From assembly GCA_029821635.1 (NCBI GenBank), contig JALGSW010000011.1, positions 1-64,000 on the forward strand: a DNA stretch of 64,000 bases, read 5' to 3'. Below, in pieces: positions 1 to 10,538 of the stretch. Positions within the stretch are counted from its first letter, which is position 1. The number at the start of each line of letters is the position of its first letter. The notes under the pieces are model-generated. The model did no database searches and was not told where the DNA came from. It was given only the letters and a program-made list of their open reading frames with translations. The DNA is from Candidatus Zipacnadia bacterium. Its GTDB lineage: Bacteria > Armatimonadota > Zipacnadia > Zipacnadales > UBA5352. Position numbers and translations under genes: made by a program.

Positions 1-515
1 GCCGAGGACACGGTCATCATCTACACCTCCGACCAGGGCTTCTTCCTCGGCGACCACGGCTGGTATGACAAGCGCTTCATGTATGAGGAGTCGCTGCGCA
101 TGCCCTTCGTGGTGCGCTACCCGCGGGAGATCGCGGCGGGCGGGGTGAACGATGACATCACGCTCAACGTCGACTTCTCATCGCTCTTCCTCGACTATGC
201 AGGTGTGCAAACACCTGCCCAGATGCAGGGCCGCAGCTTCCGCGACAACCTGCGCGGCCAGACGCCCGACGACTGGCGGGAGAGCTTCTACTACCGCTAC
301 TACATGCACGCACCGACCGCTACAAGCTGATCTACTACTACCGCGACGACCCGGGCCCGCAGGAGTGGGAGCTCTTCGACCTGCAGAACGATCCGCTGGA
401 GATGTGCTCGGTCTACGACGCTCCGGACTACGCGGACGTCGTCGCCGAGCTCAAGGACGAGCTGCTGCGCCTCCGCTCAGAGGTGGGCGACCAGGAGGAT
501 CCGTGGCTGGAGTAG
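1..515 (+). pseudogene. Sulfatase (S1 family), 3' part, reading frame broken
   Basis: The window opens inside this gene. Frame 1 reads a sulfatase C-terminal half: [16 protein letters not shown] (the DQ pair and the following Lys belong to the metal/sulfate site of the family), then [15 protein letters not shown]. At about 305-312 the frame changes. After YYRYYMH, frame 1 hits a stop at 328-330, while frame 3 goes on with [11 protein letters not shown] and the usual family tail ELFDLQNDPLEM to a stop at 513-515. Relatives normally carry about a dozen residues, rich in His, between these two blocks; they are absent here, so the break looks like a small deletion not divisible by three. The enzyme would remove sulfate from glycans and act outside the cytoplasm. 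Family assignment is firm. Whether the deletion is biological or an assembly error cannot be told. The active-site Cys lies upstream of the window. Confidence 0.8.
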
Positions 516-550
516 CGACCAGCCGACAGCTGCCAGCTGCCAGCAACGGC

Positions 551-569
551 GACGGGCAGGATGCCCGTC
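551..569. repeat. Short perfect hairpin in spacer
   Basis: Eight-base arms GACGGGCA / TGCCCGTC enclose GGA, 36 bases after the sulfatase stop. No T run follows, so it is a weak terminator candidate and could equally be part of the repeat-rich spacer. Confidence 0.4.
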
Positions 570-611
570 CTACAAACGGATGACGGCGAACGACGTACGG
601 CAGACGACAAC

Positions 612-637
612 GGCAACGACCCACGCGGGTCGTTGCC
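612..637. repeat. Perfect 11-bp hairpin in spacer
   Basis: Arms GGCAACGACCC / GGGTCGTTGCC enclose the loop ACGC. The half-motif GGGTCGTTGCC recurs at about 847-857 in the same spacer. No gene is seen between 516 and 1063, a 548-base stretch made almost wholly of such palindromic blocks. Confidence 0.6.
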
Positions 638-667
638 TGTAGTGCTGGGAGCCGCCCGCATTGCGCC

Positions 668-826
668 GTACGGAGGGGCCGCCTGAGGCCCCAGCGTCGT
701 TTGCTGGAGCCGAAGTCGGCCCGGCTGTTTGTTGTCCACGGCGCGGCGATGAGAAGGGTTGTCGTGGCTGCGGGCCGACTTCGTCGCGGGTAAACGACAT
801 CCGCTCCTCAGGCGGCCCCTCCGTAC
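668..826. repeat. Dispersed repeat family I, two copies facing each other
   Basis: Copy 1 lies at 668-723 on the plus strand and copy 2 at 771-826 on the minus strand, each 56 bases. Both begin GTACGGAGGGGCCGCC and end CGAAGTCGGCCC; within a copy the outer GGGCCG can pair with CGGCCC. Between the conserved ends sits a hairpin whose arms differ from copy to copy but stay largely complementary, around a loop near GTCGTTT. As the copies are inverted, the whole block can also fold into a cruciform of about 50 bp. Other copies are at 2411-2571 and 57498-57564. Confidence 0.75.
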
Positions 827-905
827 GACTCTCAGCCCGCGGCCCGCGCGGGTCGTTGCCGTTCCCTTTTCACCCTTCGCTTTTCACTACCGGCGAACGG
901 CGGGC

Positions 906-953
906 CTGAGGCGCTGACGCGCCTCACCGCGCTGCGCGCGGCGGCCCCTCCAA
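906..953. repeat. Variant family I repeat with two stem-loops
   Basis: Two adjacent hairpins, TGAGGCGC/GCGCCTCA at 907-926 and CCGCG/CGCGG at 927-941, are followed by GGCCCCTCCA, the reverse complement of the TGGAGGGGCC block seen at 2627. It looks like a diverged relative of the repeats at 668-826. Confidence 0.5.
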
Positions 954-1063
954 CGACCCACGTCGCAACGCTCGGGCCTTTCCCCACGCACCCCCGAAGG
1001 CCCTTGCGCTGTCCGCGTCGAAGTTCCGCGCGACGCCGATGCCGCATGACCGAGGTGGTCCTG

Positions 1064-2347
1064 ATGACGCTGGATGATCTGCTCGCAAGCGAGCTTGAGG
1101 GGCATGGCCGCATGAGCTACGACGACGCGTATGACCGCTACGCCGAACTCGGCGTGGACGCAGATGCGGCCATCGACCGCGCGCTCGCCACGCCGCTTTC
1201 CGTGCACTGCTGGCAGGCCGATGACGTCGTGGGGCTTGAGGCGCGCGATGAGGCCACCGATGGCGGAGGCATCCAGGCAACCGGCAACTACCCCGGCCGC
1301 GCGCGCTCGGGCGATGAGATCCGCGCGGACTTCGAGAAGGCCGCCACGCTCATCCCCGGCACGCTGCGCTTCAACCTGCACGCGTTCTACGCCGAGACCG
1401 GCGGCGAAGTCGTCGATCGCGACGAGTTGCGGCCCGAGCACTTCAGCGCGTGGATCGACTGGTGCGATGAGCAGGGCTGGGGCCTCGACTTCAACCCAAC
1501 CTGCTTCGCGCACCCGATGGTCCGCGACAGCCTGACGCTGTCGTCGGAGGACGCGGAGACGCGGCGCTTCTGGATCGACCACTGCATCGCGAGCCGGCGC
1601 ATCGCCGAGGCGATCGCGCAGCGCCTCGGGCCGGGCACCTGCAACATCTGGATCCCCGACGGTCGCAAGGACGCGACCGCCGATCGCATGGGCCCGCGCG
1701 CGCGGCTGATCGAGGCGCTCGACGAGGTGCTCGCCGAGGACCTGCCGGACGTGATCGACACGGTCGAGAGCAAGCTCTTCGGCATCGGCGTGGAGGACTA
1801 CACGGTGGGCTCGCACGAGTTCTACCTCGGCTACGCGGCCACGCGCGGCTGCGCCCTGTGCATGGACATGGGGCACTACCATCCAACGGAGGGTATCGCG
1901 GACAAGATCTCGGCGGTGCTGCCCTTCGCCAGCCCGATCCTGCTGCACCTGAGCCGCGGCGTGCGCTGGGACAGCGACCACGTGGCGCGCTTCAACGATG
2001 ACCTGCGCGCGGTCTGCGACGAGGCGGTGCGTAGCGGGCACTTCGACGAGATCATCTGGGCCACGGACTTCTTCGACGCGTCGATCAACCGCCTGGCCGC
2101 ATGGACCATCGGCGAGCGCTCGGTGCGCAAGGCGCTGCTGTGGGCGATGCTTGAGCCGCACGCGCTCGCGGTCGAGGCGGAGTACGCGGGCAACGGCCAC
2201 GCGAAGCTGGCGCTGGCGGAGCTGCGAGCGGAGCTGCCCTTCGGGGCGGTCTGGGAGGAGCTGTGCGCCCGCGGCGACGCCCCGACGGGCCTCGCGTGGC
2301 TCGCGGAGATCGAGCGCTACGAGCGCGAGGTGCTGAGCGGGAGATAG
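1064..2347 (+). CDS. rhaA: L-rhamnose isomerase
   Basis: About 427 residues, close to the roughly 420 of the family. It converts L-rhamnose to L-rhamnulose in the cytoplasm. The N-terminal part has the family blocks HCWQADDVVGLE and GGGIQATGNYPG, then RFNLHAFYAE. Metal and catalytic positions are seen in order: Glu of VESKLFGIG, Asp and His of CMDMGHYHP, His of LLHLSRGVRWDSDH with its two downstream Asp, and Asp of ATDFFDASINR. I chose the ATG at 1064 because GAGGTGG precedes it by five bases; an in-frame ATG at 1046 has no such site. No rhamnulokinase or aldolase lies beside it, so it appears detached from a classical rha operon. It stands alone between two repeat-rich spacers. Confidence 0.93.
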   Translation: MTLDDLLASELEGHGRMSYDDAYDRYAELGVDADAAIDRALATPLSVHCWQADDVVGLEARDEATDGGGIQATGNYPGRARSGDEIRADFEKAATLIPGTLRFNLHAFYAETGGEVVDRDELRPEHFSAWIDWCDEQGWGLDFNPTCFAHPMVRDSLTLSSEDAETRRFWIDHCIASRRIAEAIAQRLGPGTCNIWIPDGRKDATADRMGPRARLIEALDEVLAEDLPDVIDTVESKLFGIGVEDYTVGSHEFYLGYAATRGCALCMDMGHYHPTEGIADKISAVLPFASPILLHLSRGVRWDSDHVARFNDDLRAVCDEAVRSGHFDEIIWATDFFDASINRLAAWTIGERSVRKALLWAMLEPHALAVEAEYAGNGHAKLALAELRAELPFGAVWEELCARGDAPTGLAWLAEIERYEREVLSGR

Positions 2348-2410
2348 GCGGCGTCGTGGCTGTGCCGTGTGGCTTACCTTTACCCACAAGTCGCGCGAGA
2401 GTCGTTTGCC

Positions 2411-2571
2411 GTACGGAGGGGCCGCCTGAGGAGCGCATGCCGTTTATGCGCGACGAAGTCGGCCCGCGGGCGACGGCAACCCGCTGGCTCCGCGCGGCCT
2501 CTGAGGGCGAAACGGTCGGGCCGACTTCGCCACCGCACACGACGCGGTGGCTCAGGACGGCCCCTCCGTAC
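2411..2571. repeat. Dispersed repeat family I, second facing pair
   Basis: Copy 3 is at 2411-2466 (plus) and copy 4 at 2517-2571 (minus). Both keep the GTACGGAGGGGCCG and CGAAGTCGGCCC ends. The inner hairpins differ in sequence but pair: GCGCAT/ATGCGC around GCCGTTT in copy 3 and GCCACCGC/GCGGTGGC around GTCGTGT in copy 4. The spacer 2348-2840 holds no gene. Confidence 0.75.
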
Positions 2572-2626
2572 GACGTGCGGCGGCGAGACGACGTTCGGCA
2601 CGATGTGGGTAAAGGCTAGGCCGTTC

Positions 2627-2788
2627 TGGAGGGGCCGCCGCGCGGCAGACGCGCCAGCGTCTGACGCGCGGTGAGACCTGTGAGCCTGCGAGCAGGTCGA
2701 AGGTGCCACCCCGGCCCGCCGTTCCCGGCTCCCACCGGGAACGTCGACAACGGGCCGGGGTGGAACCTCAGGTCCCTGGCGGGACCTG
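2627..2788. repeat. Array of stem-loops in the spacer before the heparinase-like gene
   Basis: In order: a TGGAGGGGCCGCC block with the hairpin CAGACGC/GCGTCTG (2646-2663); CCTGC/GCAGG (2685-2696); a nested palindrome with arms CCACCCCGGCCCG and CGGGCCGGGGTGG (outer limits 2701-2768) around GTTCCCGG/CCGGGAAC (2721-2742); and CAGGTCCC/GGGACCTG (2769-2788). The array ends about 50 bases before the ATG at 2841, so it may lie in the leader of that gene, or it may be a mobile repeat cluster. Confidence 0.6.
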
Positions 2789-2840
2789 ACCCTCCAACGA
2801 CTGGGCGACCGCAACTGCACCCGCAGTCCGGAGGACCATC

Positions 2841-5800
2841 ATGACCCGCACACTCATCCTGACGACCGCGCTGCTCATCCTGGTGATGCCGATGGTGACC
2901 CACGCCCTCGAGCACGAGTTCCTCGTGCTGCCCGATACCATGCACCCGTCTGTCCGCGGCGTGGACGTCGCGGAGTTGCGCGAAGGCTACCGCGCGGGCG
3001 ACGAGGACGCCGTCAAGCTCGTCGAGAGCGTCCTCACTCAGGCCGGGCAATACCGCGAGTGCGACGCCACGTGGTGGCTCGACCGCGTCCTGCCAGTCAC
3101 GCCCATCGGCATGTGGACCACCGCCTGCCCGTTCCACCCCGAGCGCGTGCAGGACTTCAGCGACTCGGGCTGGCGCTGGTCGCTCGACGAGCCCTTCCGC
3201 CTCTACTGCCCGCTGTGCGAGGAGGAGGGCCGCGAGCCCGCGTACTACCCGAACCCCGACTACTCCGACGATGGCACCGGCTGCTACCCCTCCGATGAGC
3301 TGTGGAAGCGCACGCACGGCCCGCAGTGGGGCGCCGAGCACCCCGGCATTCCCTGGGACCGCTGGGATGGCCGCCCGCACGGCTACTCCAACGCCGGCTA
3401 CGCCTACTTCTTCCGCGGCAAGTGGCACCACATAGCCAACCTGAAGATGGCTAAGACGGTCCTGCCGACGCTCGGTGAGGCGTGGCAGATCTGCTCGCAG
3501 GTGCTGCCCGAGGACGATCCGCGCGCGGCGGATGCCGCGACCTACGCGGGTGCAGCGAAGATCGGCCTGCTGACCCTCGCCCGCGCCCACCTCGGTGACG
3601 GCTACCTCGCGGACATCATCGGCGAGGGCTACCCGGCGATGCTGGCCGCCGCCTACGCCGACGACCCGCGCGAGTTCGCGGGCTACGTGCCCTACACGCT
3701 TGAGGATGGCATGACCGGCAACGCCGACCATCCGGCGACGCGCGGTAACGCCGACATCTATTGCGACGGCTCGCAGTTCGGCGACGCCTACGCCGACGGC
3801 TGGCTACGCGGCTTCGCGCTCGTGCGCGACGGCTACTCCGACGCCGAGGAGGCCGCCGGGATGGTGCGCGCGACCGAGTGCCTGCTGGCGGCGCATCCCG
3901 ACGATGCCGAGCGCCTGGCGGCGGCGGGCGGGGAGTTCGCGCTCACGTTCGGCAAGCTCGACTACCACGTGCGCCCCTACGCGATGCTCGGCTATCACAA
4001 CCTCGACGGGCGGCTCATGGTCAGCCAGTTCCGCCTCGGCGGGCTGCTTGGCGATGCGCGCATCGTGCAGGCGGTGCTGGACAACTACGCATACTACCTG
4101 CGGAACTCGATCTACGGTGACGGGCTGAGCTGGGAGGGCTCGCCAGCGTACACGAACGTCACCTGGAGCACGCTCGATCTGCTGCTCGACGCCTCCCGCG
4201 GCGCGCGCGTGGTGGACGAGGGCCACCCGTGGTTCAGCGAGGCGATCGGCGGCCTCGACCTCTCCCGCGCTCAGGAGCTGTGCAACTCGGTCGCGAAGGC
4301 CCCGCTAAGCTGCCTGCCCAACGGCTGTCAGATCGCCTGGGAGGACTCGCACGCGGCCTCCCGGCCGCCGCTCCCGCACCTGCAGCAGTGCCTCCGCGCA
4401 GGTGCGACGATCCCCGAGGACTGCGCGGCGCTCTTCGACGTCACCGGCGAGCCCGGCCGTGAGAGCGTGACGCTGCGCGACCCGGCGGCCTTCCCGTCGT
4501 ATCTGCTGCACAACAATCGCAAGATGGTCTTGCGCATGCCGCGCGGCGAGCGCACCGACGTGATGGCGCTCGACTACACCTGGCCCATCGGGCACTGGCA
4601 CTACCCGCCGATGACGCTGATGTGGTACGCGCAGGGCCAGGAGGTGCTGACCGACCTCGGCTACATGGGCGCGATGAACCGCCTCACGCGTGACTGGATC
4701 AAGCGCTGCCCGGCGCACAACGCCTGCGTGGTGCGCGACGCCGATCTCTCGCACGACGTCACACACCTGCTGCGCGGTGACCCGACCGGCGTGATGCTCG
4801 ACGCGGGCTGGCTGCAGGCCTTCGAGGTCGCCGAGCGCAACCCGGCCAACCTCGCGGAGCTCGGAGAGGGTGGCGTCTACGGCCGCACCGTCGCGCAGGT
4901 CGCCATCGGCGACGGCGCCTCGTATCTGCTGGACATCATGCGCGTGGGTGGCGGCGCGCAGCACGAGTGGTACCTCCACGCGGACGGCGAGGCGCTGTCG
5001 GTGAATGGCTGTGAGCTGCAGGACGCGCCCGGCACGGACCTCGCGGAGCACTGGGGCCTGCCCGCCACGGAGACCGCGTGGCGGCAGATCGATCAGCTTC
5101 GCGAGGGCGCGACGGACGGCGCGTGGCAGGCGACGTGGGCGCCGCTGCGCACCTGCGACAGTGGTGAGAGGCAGGTCTTTGAGGACAGAGCCTATCGCCT
5201 GACGATGCTCGCGGGCGGCCCGACGCAGGTCGTCACGGGCGTCGCCCCCGGTCAGCGCTACACGGACAACCGCGACCTGAACGCGGCACTGCCGGTGCTG
5301 TGCGCGCGGCGGGAGAACGCGCAGGCGGTGGACGAGTTCGTCGCGATTCACGAGGCCTGGGAGGGCCAGCCAGCCATCGCGGGCGTGGAGCGGCTTGATG
5401 CGCCCGAGGGCGTGGTGGCGGTGCGCGTCGATCGCGGTGGGGAGACCGACTACCTGCTCTCGCGCGCGTGGGATGCGGCGGTCGGCGAGGCGCGGATCGC
5501 AGCGCCCGACGGCGAGCTGCGCTTCTCCGCGCGCTTCGCGGCGCTGACGGTCGCTGAAGGCGTGGTCGCGCGCGCCTGCGTGATCGGTGAGGGGCTCGTG
5601 GCGCTGGGCGGGTTCGAGCTGGCGGCGGGTCCCACGCCCGCGGGACGGCTGGTGGCCTTCGACGATGACGCGGACACGCTCACTGTGGATCCACTGACGG
5701 ACTGGCCGGAGGGCGAGGCGCTGGCGGGGCGCTGGGGGATCATCCGCCACGGGCACGGCGCGTCCAGCTTCACGATCCGCGAGGTCACGCGCGAGGCCGA

Positions 5801-6188
5801 TGGGCGGCTGCGGGTCGCGCTCAAGTACACGCCGCATCTGGTGCTCAACCGCGTGCGGGCGACTTCGGCGGTGGAGGGCGAGACGATCTCCGTGCAGCCG
5901 CGCCCGGCTCATCCGTGGCGCACGCGGGCGTCGGAGCCGGATCTGCTGGGCTTCCACGTCTACCGCGCGACGGATGAAGGGCCGGTGCTTGTCGGAGAGA
6001 TGGCCGGGCAGAGCGCCGCGTCCAGTCGAGACAACTGGGGCAAGAAACTCGGGCCGATGCTGCCAACGATCCGCGTGGAGGGCGACCCGGCGGGGGTGCG
6101 GCCCGGCGACGACCTGCTGATCACGCGCCTGCGTCCCGGCGAGGACATCGCCGAGGTGACGCCGTGGGCGTGCTTCGAGGCGGAGTGA
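2841..6188 (+). CDS. Secreted heparinase II/III-like protein, large
   Basis: 1115 residues with an N-terminal signal peptide (MTRTLILTTALLILVM, cut near THA). A Cys-rich stretch follows (TACPFHPE, then CPLC near residue 130), typical of large heparinase II/III-like proteins of polysaccharide degraders. The middle forms a helical toroid (GDGLSWEGSPAYTNVTWS near 430), and the C-terminal half is beta-rich, with ALDYTWPIGHWHYPPMTLMWYA and a region of alternating strands. Such enzymes are polysaccharide lyases that cleave uronic-acid-containing glycans by beta-elimination in the periplasm or outside. GGAGG lies about seven bases before the ATG. No partner gene is adjacent; the upstream leader is full of hairpins. 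The family fold is clear; lyase activity and substrate are inference. Confidence 0.82.
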   Translation: MTRTLILTTALLILVMPMVTHALEHEFLVLPDTMHPSVRGVDVAELREGYRAGDEDAVKLVESVLTQAGQYRECDATWWLDRVLPVTPIGMWTTACPFHPERVQDFSDSGWRWSLDEPFRLYCPLCEEEGREPAYYPNPDYSDDGTGCYPSDELWKRTHGPQWGAEHPGIPWDRWDGRPHGYSNAGYAYFFRGKWHHIANLKMAKTVLPTLGEAWQICSQVLPEDDPRAADAATYAGAAKIGLLTLARAHLGDGYLADIIGEGYPAMLAAAYADDPREFAGYVPYTLEDGMTGNADHPATRGNADIYCDGSQFGDAYADGWLRGFALVRDGYSDAEEAAGMVRATECLLAAHPDDAERLAAAGGEFALTFGKLDYHVRPYAMLGYHNLDGRLMVSQFRLGGLLGDARIVQAVLDNYAYYLRNSIYGDGLSWEGSPAYTNVTWSTLDLLLDASRGARVVDEGHPWFSEAIGGLDLSRAQELCNSVAKAPLSCLPNGCQIAWEDSHAASRPPLPHLQQCLRAGATIPEDCAALFDVTGEPGRESVTLRDPAAFPSYLLHNNRKMVLRMPRGERTDVMALDYTWPIGHWHYPPMTLMWYAQGQEVLTDLGYMGAMNRLTRDWIKRCPAHNACVVRDADLSHDVTHLLRGDPTGVMLDAGWLQAFEVAERNPANLAELGEGGVYGRTVAQVAIGDGASYLLDIMRVGGGAQHEWYLHADGEALSVNGCELQDAPGTDLAEHWGLPATETAWRQIDQLREGATDGAWQATWAPLRTCDSGERQVFEDRAYRLTMLAGGPTQVVTGVAPGQRYTDNRDLNAALPVLCARRENAQAVDEFVAIHEAWEGQPAIAGVERLDAPEGVVAVRVDRGGETDYLLSRAWDAAVGEARIAAPDGELRFSARFAALTVAEGVVARACVIGEGLVALGGFELAAGPTPAGRLVAFDDDADTLTVDPLTDWPEGEALAGRWGIIRHGHGASSFTIREVTREADGRLRVALKYTPHLVLNRVRATSAVEGETISVQPRPAHPWRTRASEPDLLGFHVYRATDEGPVLVGEMAGQSAASSRDNWGKKLGPMLPTIRVEGDPAGVRPGDDLLITRLRPGEDIAEVTPWACFEAE

Positions 6189-6218
6189 GGGTTGCCGAAC
6201 GCCACCCTCCCGCCGCCG

Positions 6219-7049
6219 CTACCCCTCCTGAAACTCCTCGAACTCCGCGTTGATGATGCGCTCGCGGTGCGGGATGTCGTCGATGGCCGCGATGTCCACG
6301 CCTGAGAGCGCCCAGTCATACACGCCCATGTTCTCCCGCAGGTGCTCCTCGCTGGTCGAGCGCGGGATCACGATGCAGCCCTTCTGCAGCAGCCAGCGCA
6401 GCGACACCTGCGCGGGCGTCACGTCGTGCTTGTCCGCGATCATCCGAATCGTCTCGTCCTCCAGGATGTGCTTGCGCCCCAGCGGCGCGTAGGCCGTCAC
6501 CGCCACACCGTTGTCCTGGCAGAGCCGCGCCAGCTCGTCCTGCCACAGGTAAGGGTGCATCTCGACCTGGTTGCACGCGATCGGCTGCGGCGCGATCTCC
6601 AGCGCCATGCGCATCCGGTGCGGCTGGAAGTTGCTCACACCCATGTCGCGGATCTTCCCCCGATCGATCAGGTGCGCCAGCGCGTCGAAGGTCTGCGGCA
6701 TTGGCACCTGCGGATTCGGCCAGTGGATCAGCAGCAGGTCGAGGTAGTCCGTGTCGAGCTCCAGCAGCGTGGCCTCGCACGTGGCGATCACGTCGTCGTA
6801 GTGCAGGTGCGCCGCATCAACCTTCGATGTGATGAACAGCTCCGCACGCTCGTAGCCGGCAATCGCCCGCCCGACGATCTCTTGATTGTTGTACATCTCC
6901 GCGGTGTCGATGTGCCGGTAGCCCATCGCCAGCGCCGCGGAGATCGCGCGCAGCCCCTCCTCCTCCAACAGCCGCCACGTCCCCAGACCGAGCGTCGGGA
7001 TGCTGAAGCCGGACGGGAGTTCGATCGTTCGCGCAACCACTGCTACCAC
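6219..7049 (-). CDS. Aldo/keto reductase
   Basis: 276 residues, normal for an AKR. It reduces aldehydes or ketones with NAD(P)H in the cytoplasm. The catalytic four are in place: Asp48 and Tyr53 in HIDTAEMYNN, Lys76 in FITSKV and His109 in LLIHWP. GVSNF and the C-terminal phosphate-binding IPRSTSEEH are also present. The frame opens with GTG; a second GTG three codons in (VARTIELPSG) fits the usual family N-terminus, and neither has a strong ribosome site. The gene converges on the heparinase-like gene with 30 bases between the stops. The substrate cannot be told; a sugar-derived aldehyde would fit the setting. Confidence 0.9.
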   Translation of the reverse strand: MVAVVARTIELPSGFSIPTLGLGTWRLLEEEGLRAISAALAMGYRHIDTAEMYNNQEIVGRAIAGYERAELFITSKVDAAHLHYDDVIATCEATLLELDTDYLDLLLIHWPNPQVPMPQTFDALAHLIDRGKIRDMGVSNFQPHRMRMALEIAPQPIACNQVEMHPYLWQDELARLCQDNGVAVTAYAPLGRKHILEDETIRMIADKHDVTPAQVSLRWLLQKGCIVIPRSTSEEHLRENMGVYDWALSGVDIAAIDDIPHRERIINAEFEEFQEG

Positions 7050-7183
7050 GCCTTCCCGGTGCCGCCTTACGCCGTGTCATCGTCGACATTCGACGCGACC
7101 GCCCGGAATGCCTGCCGGCGCGGGCAGGCTTCAGCCGCTCGACGGCGAAGCTATGCTTGACGGGCGACGGTTCGCGCGGCCGC

Positions 7184-9063
<1,880 letters not shown>

Positions 9064-9064
<1 letters not shown>

Positions 9065-9480
9065 TGAAGGGCACTGAGGGCGTCGATCAGCCGCGCAGGG
9101 ACAAGCCGTCGGGCTCTGAGGATCGGCCCGTCCCGCAGGTTCGCGAGGAGGAGCGCCATCGCGAGGAGTTCGAGCGCGCGGTGGGCAACGCCGAGCGGCG
9201 CAAGGTCCGCGCGCGCCGCCGCCGCGAGGATACGGTCTGGTTCGGGCTCGGCACCTTCGGCCTCGTCGGCTGGTCGGTCGCGCTCCCGACGCTGATCTGC
9301 CTCGCTCTGGGGCTGTGGCTCGACGGGCATTACCCGCAGCGCTTCTCGTGGACGCTTACGTTGATCTTCATAGGCATCATCATTGGCTGCCTGAACGCCT
9401 GGTACTGGCTCTCCCGCGAACGCGAGGAGATCAGCGAAGCCGCCGGCGAGCCCAACGCGGAGGACGAGCATGGAGTTTGA
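9064..9480 (+). CDS. atpQ: N-type ATPase AtpQ/AtpI-like membrane protein
   Basis: 138 residues. A charged, Arg/Glu-rich N-terminal 75 residues precede two transmembrane hairpin helices (about 80-100 and 107-127), the second with the conserved NAWYWLSRE end typical of AtpI-like proteins. Such proteins help assemble the c-ring and may carry divalent cations. Its place between epsilon and AtpR is the standard N-operon position. The long charged N-terminus is unusual for AtpI but found in AtpQ-type members. It overlaps atpR by 11 bases. Confidence 0.8.
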
Positions 9481-9790
9481 GCCGGTTCCCGTCATCATCT
9501 CGCTGGTCATCGGCACGGTCGTGGGCCTGGGGTACTTCGCCGGCCTGTGGATCACCGTGCAGACGCTCCCGAGGGCGAAGCGCCCGCGGCTGACGTGGGC
9601 GCTCAGCGCGCTGCTGCGCGTCGCCGGGGCGACGCTCGTCTTCATCATCCTCCTGCGCTGGGGTGTCACGCAGGCGGTTGCCGCCCTCGCGGGCTTCACC
9701 ATCGCCCGCTTCGGCTCCACCGCGATATGGGGCCGCACGCGCGAGCCGATGATACCCGGGACCGGCCGCAAGCGGGAGGCCGATCAGTGA
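9470..9790 (+). CDS. atpR: N-type ATPase subunit AtpR
   Basis: 106 residues with three predicted membrane helices (about 7-30, 42-60 and 64-82). AtpR is specific to N-type operons and thought to serve the membrane rotor. A conserved-looking Arg is present in the second and third segments (ALLRVAGAT, ILLRWGV). It overlaps AtpQ by 11 bases and the a subunit by four (GTGA). Identification rests on position, size and topology more than on a motif. Confidence 0.8.
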   Translation: MEFEPVPVIISLVIGTVVGLGYFAGLWITVQTLPRAKRPRLTWALSALLRVAGATLVFIILLRWGVTQAVAALAGFTIARFGSTAIWGRTREPMIPGTGRKREADQ

Positions 9791-10503
9791 ACGCAGCCGT
9801 CCGCCTCACTCCCGACGAACTCATCTTCTTCCACCTCGGCTCACTGCCGATCAGCGCCACGCTGGTCTTCTCATGGGCGCTGATGCTCATCATGGTGCTC
9901 GGCTCGTGGCTCATCACGCGCCGCCTCACCTCGGACGTGGAGATCAGCCGCGGGCAGAACTTCCTTGAGGTCATCGTCGCCGGCATCCGCGATCAGATCG
10001 AGGCGATGGGCGTCTCGCGCCCCGAGCTTTACATGCCCTTCATCGGCACGCTCTTCCTGTTCATCGCGCTCTCGAACATCTTTGCGGCGCTGATCCCGCG
10101 CTTCGAAGCGCCGACCGGCTCGCTCTCAACCACCGTCGCACTGGCGCTGGTGGTCTTCATCGCGGTCCCGATCTACGGCATCTCGCACCGGGGCCTGCTC
10201 GGCTACCTCAAGCAGTACATCGAGCCGACGCCGCTGATGCTGCCGATGAACATCATCGGCGAGATCTCGCGCACGCTTGCGCTGGCGTTCCGGCTCTTCG
10301 GCAACATCATGAGCGGCTCGCTGATCGTGGGGCTGCTGCTCGCCATCGCTCCCTTCGCATTCCCGGTCGTCATGCGCCTGCTGGGCCTGCTCACCGGCGT
10401 GGTGCAGGCGTACATCTTCGCGGTCCTCGCGATGGTCTACATCGCCTCCGCCACGCGCATCGTCAAGGGCGCGGCGCCCGAGCAAGCCGAGGACGCGGCC
10501 TGA
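9787..10503 (+). CDS. atpB: N-type ATPase subunit a
   Basis: 238 residues from the GTG at 9787, which overlaps the AtpR stop. This is the stator ion channel in the membrane. Five to six hydrophobic helices are seen; the key stator Arg lies in LALAFRLFGNIMSG, and the last helix carries VVQAYIFAVLAMVYI with the conserved Gln. An open frame extends upstream of 9787 but the sequence there has no resemblance to subunit a. Confidence 0.95.
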   Translation: MNAAVRLTPDELIFFHLGSLPISATLVFSWALMLIMVLGSWLITRRLTSDVEISRGQNFLEVIVAGIRDQIEAMGVSRPELYMPFIGTLFLFIALSNIFAALIPRFEAPTGSLSTTVALALVVFIAVPIYGISHRGLLGYLKQYIEPTPLMLPMNIIGEISRTLALAFRLFGNIMSGSLIVGLLLAIAPFAFPVVMRLLGLLTGVVQAYIFAVLAMVYIASATRIVKGAAPEQAEDAA

Positions 10504-10538
10504 ACCGGCCGCCTTGTACGCAGAAAGGATGCTCTCAC

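Noticed and set aside
668-2788. CRISPR array
   Set aside because: Repeats are few, inverted, unequally spaced and internally palindromic; there are no regular spacers and no cas genes.
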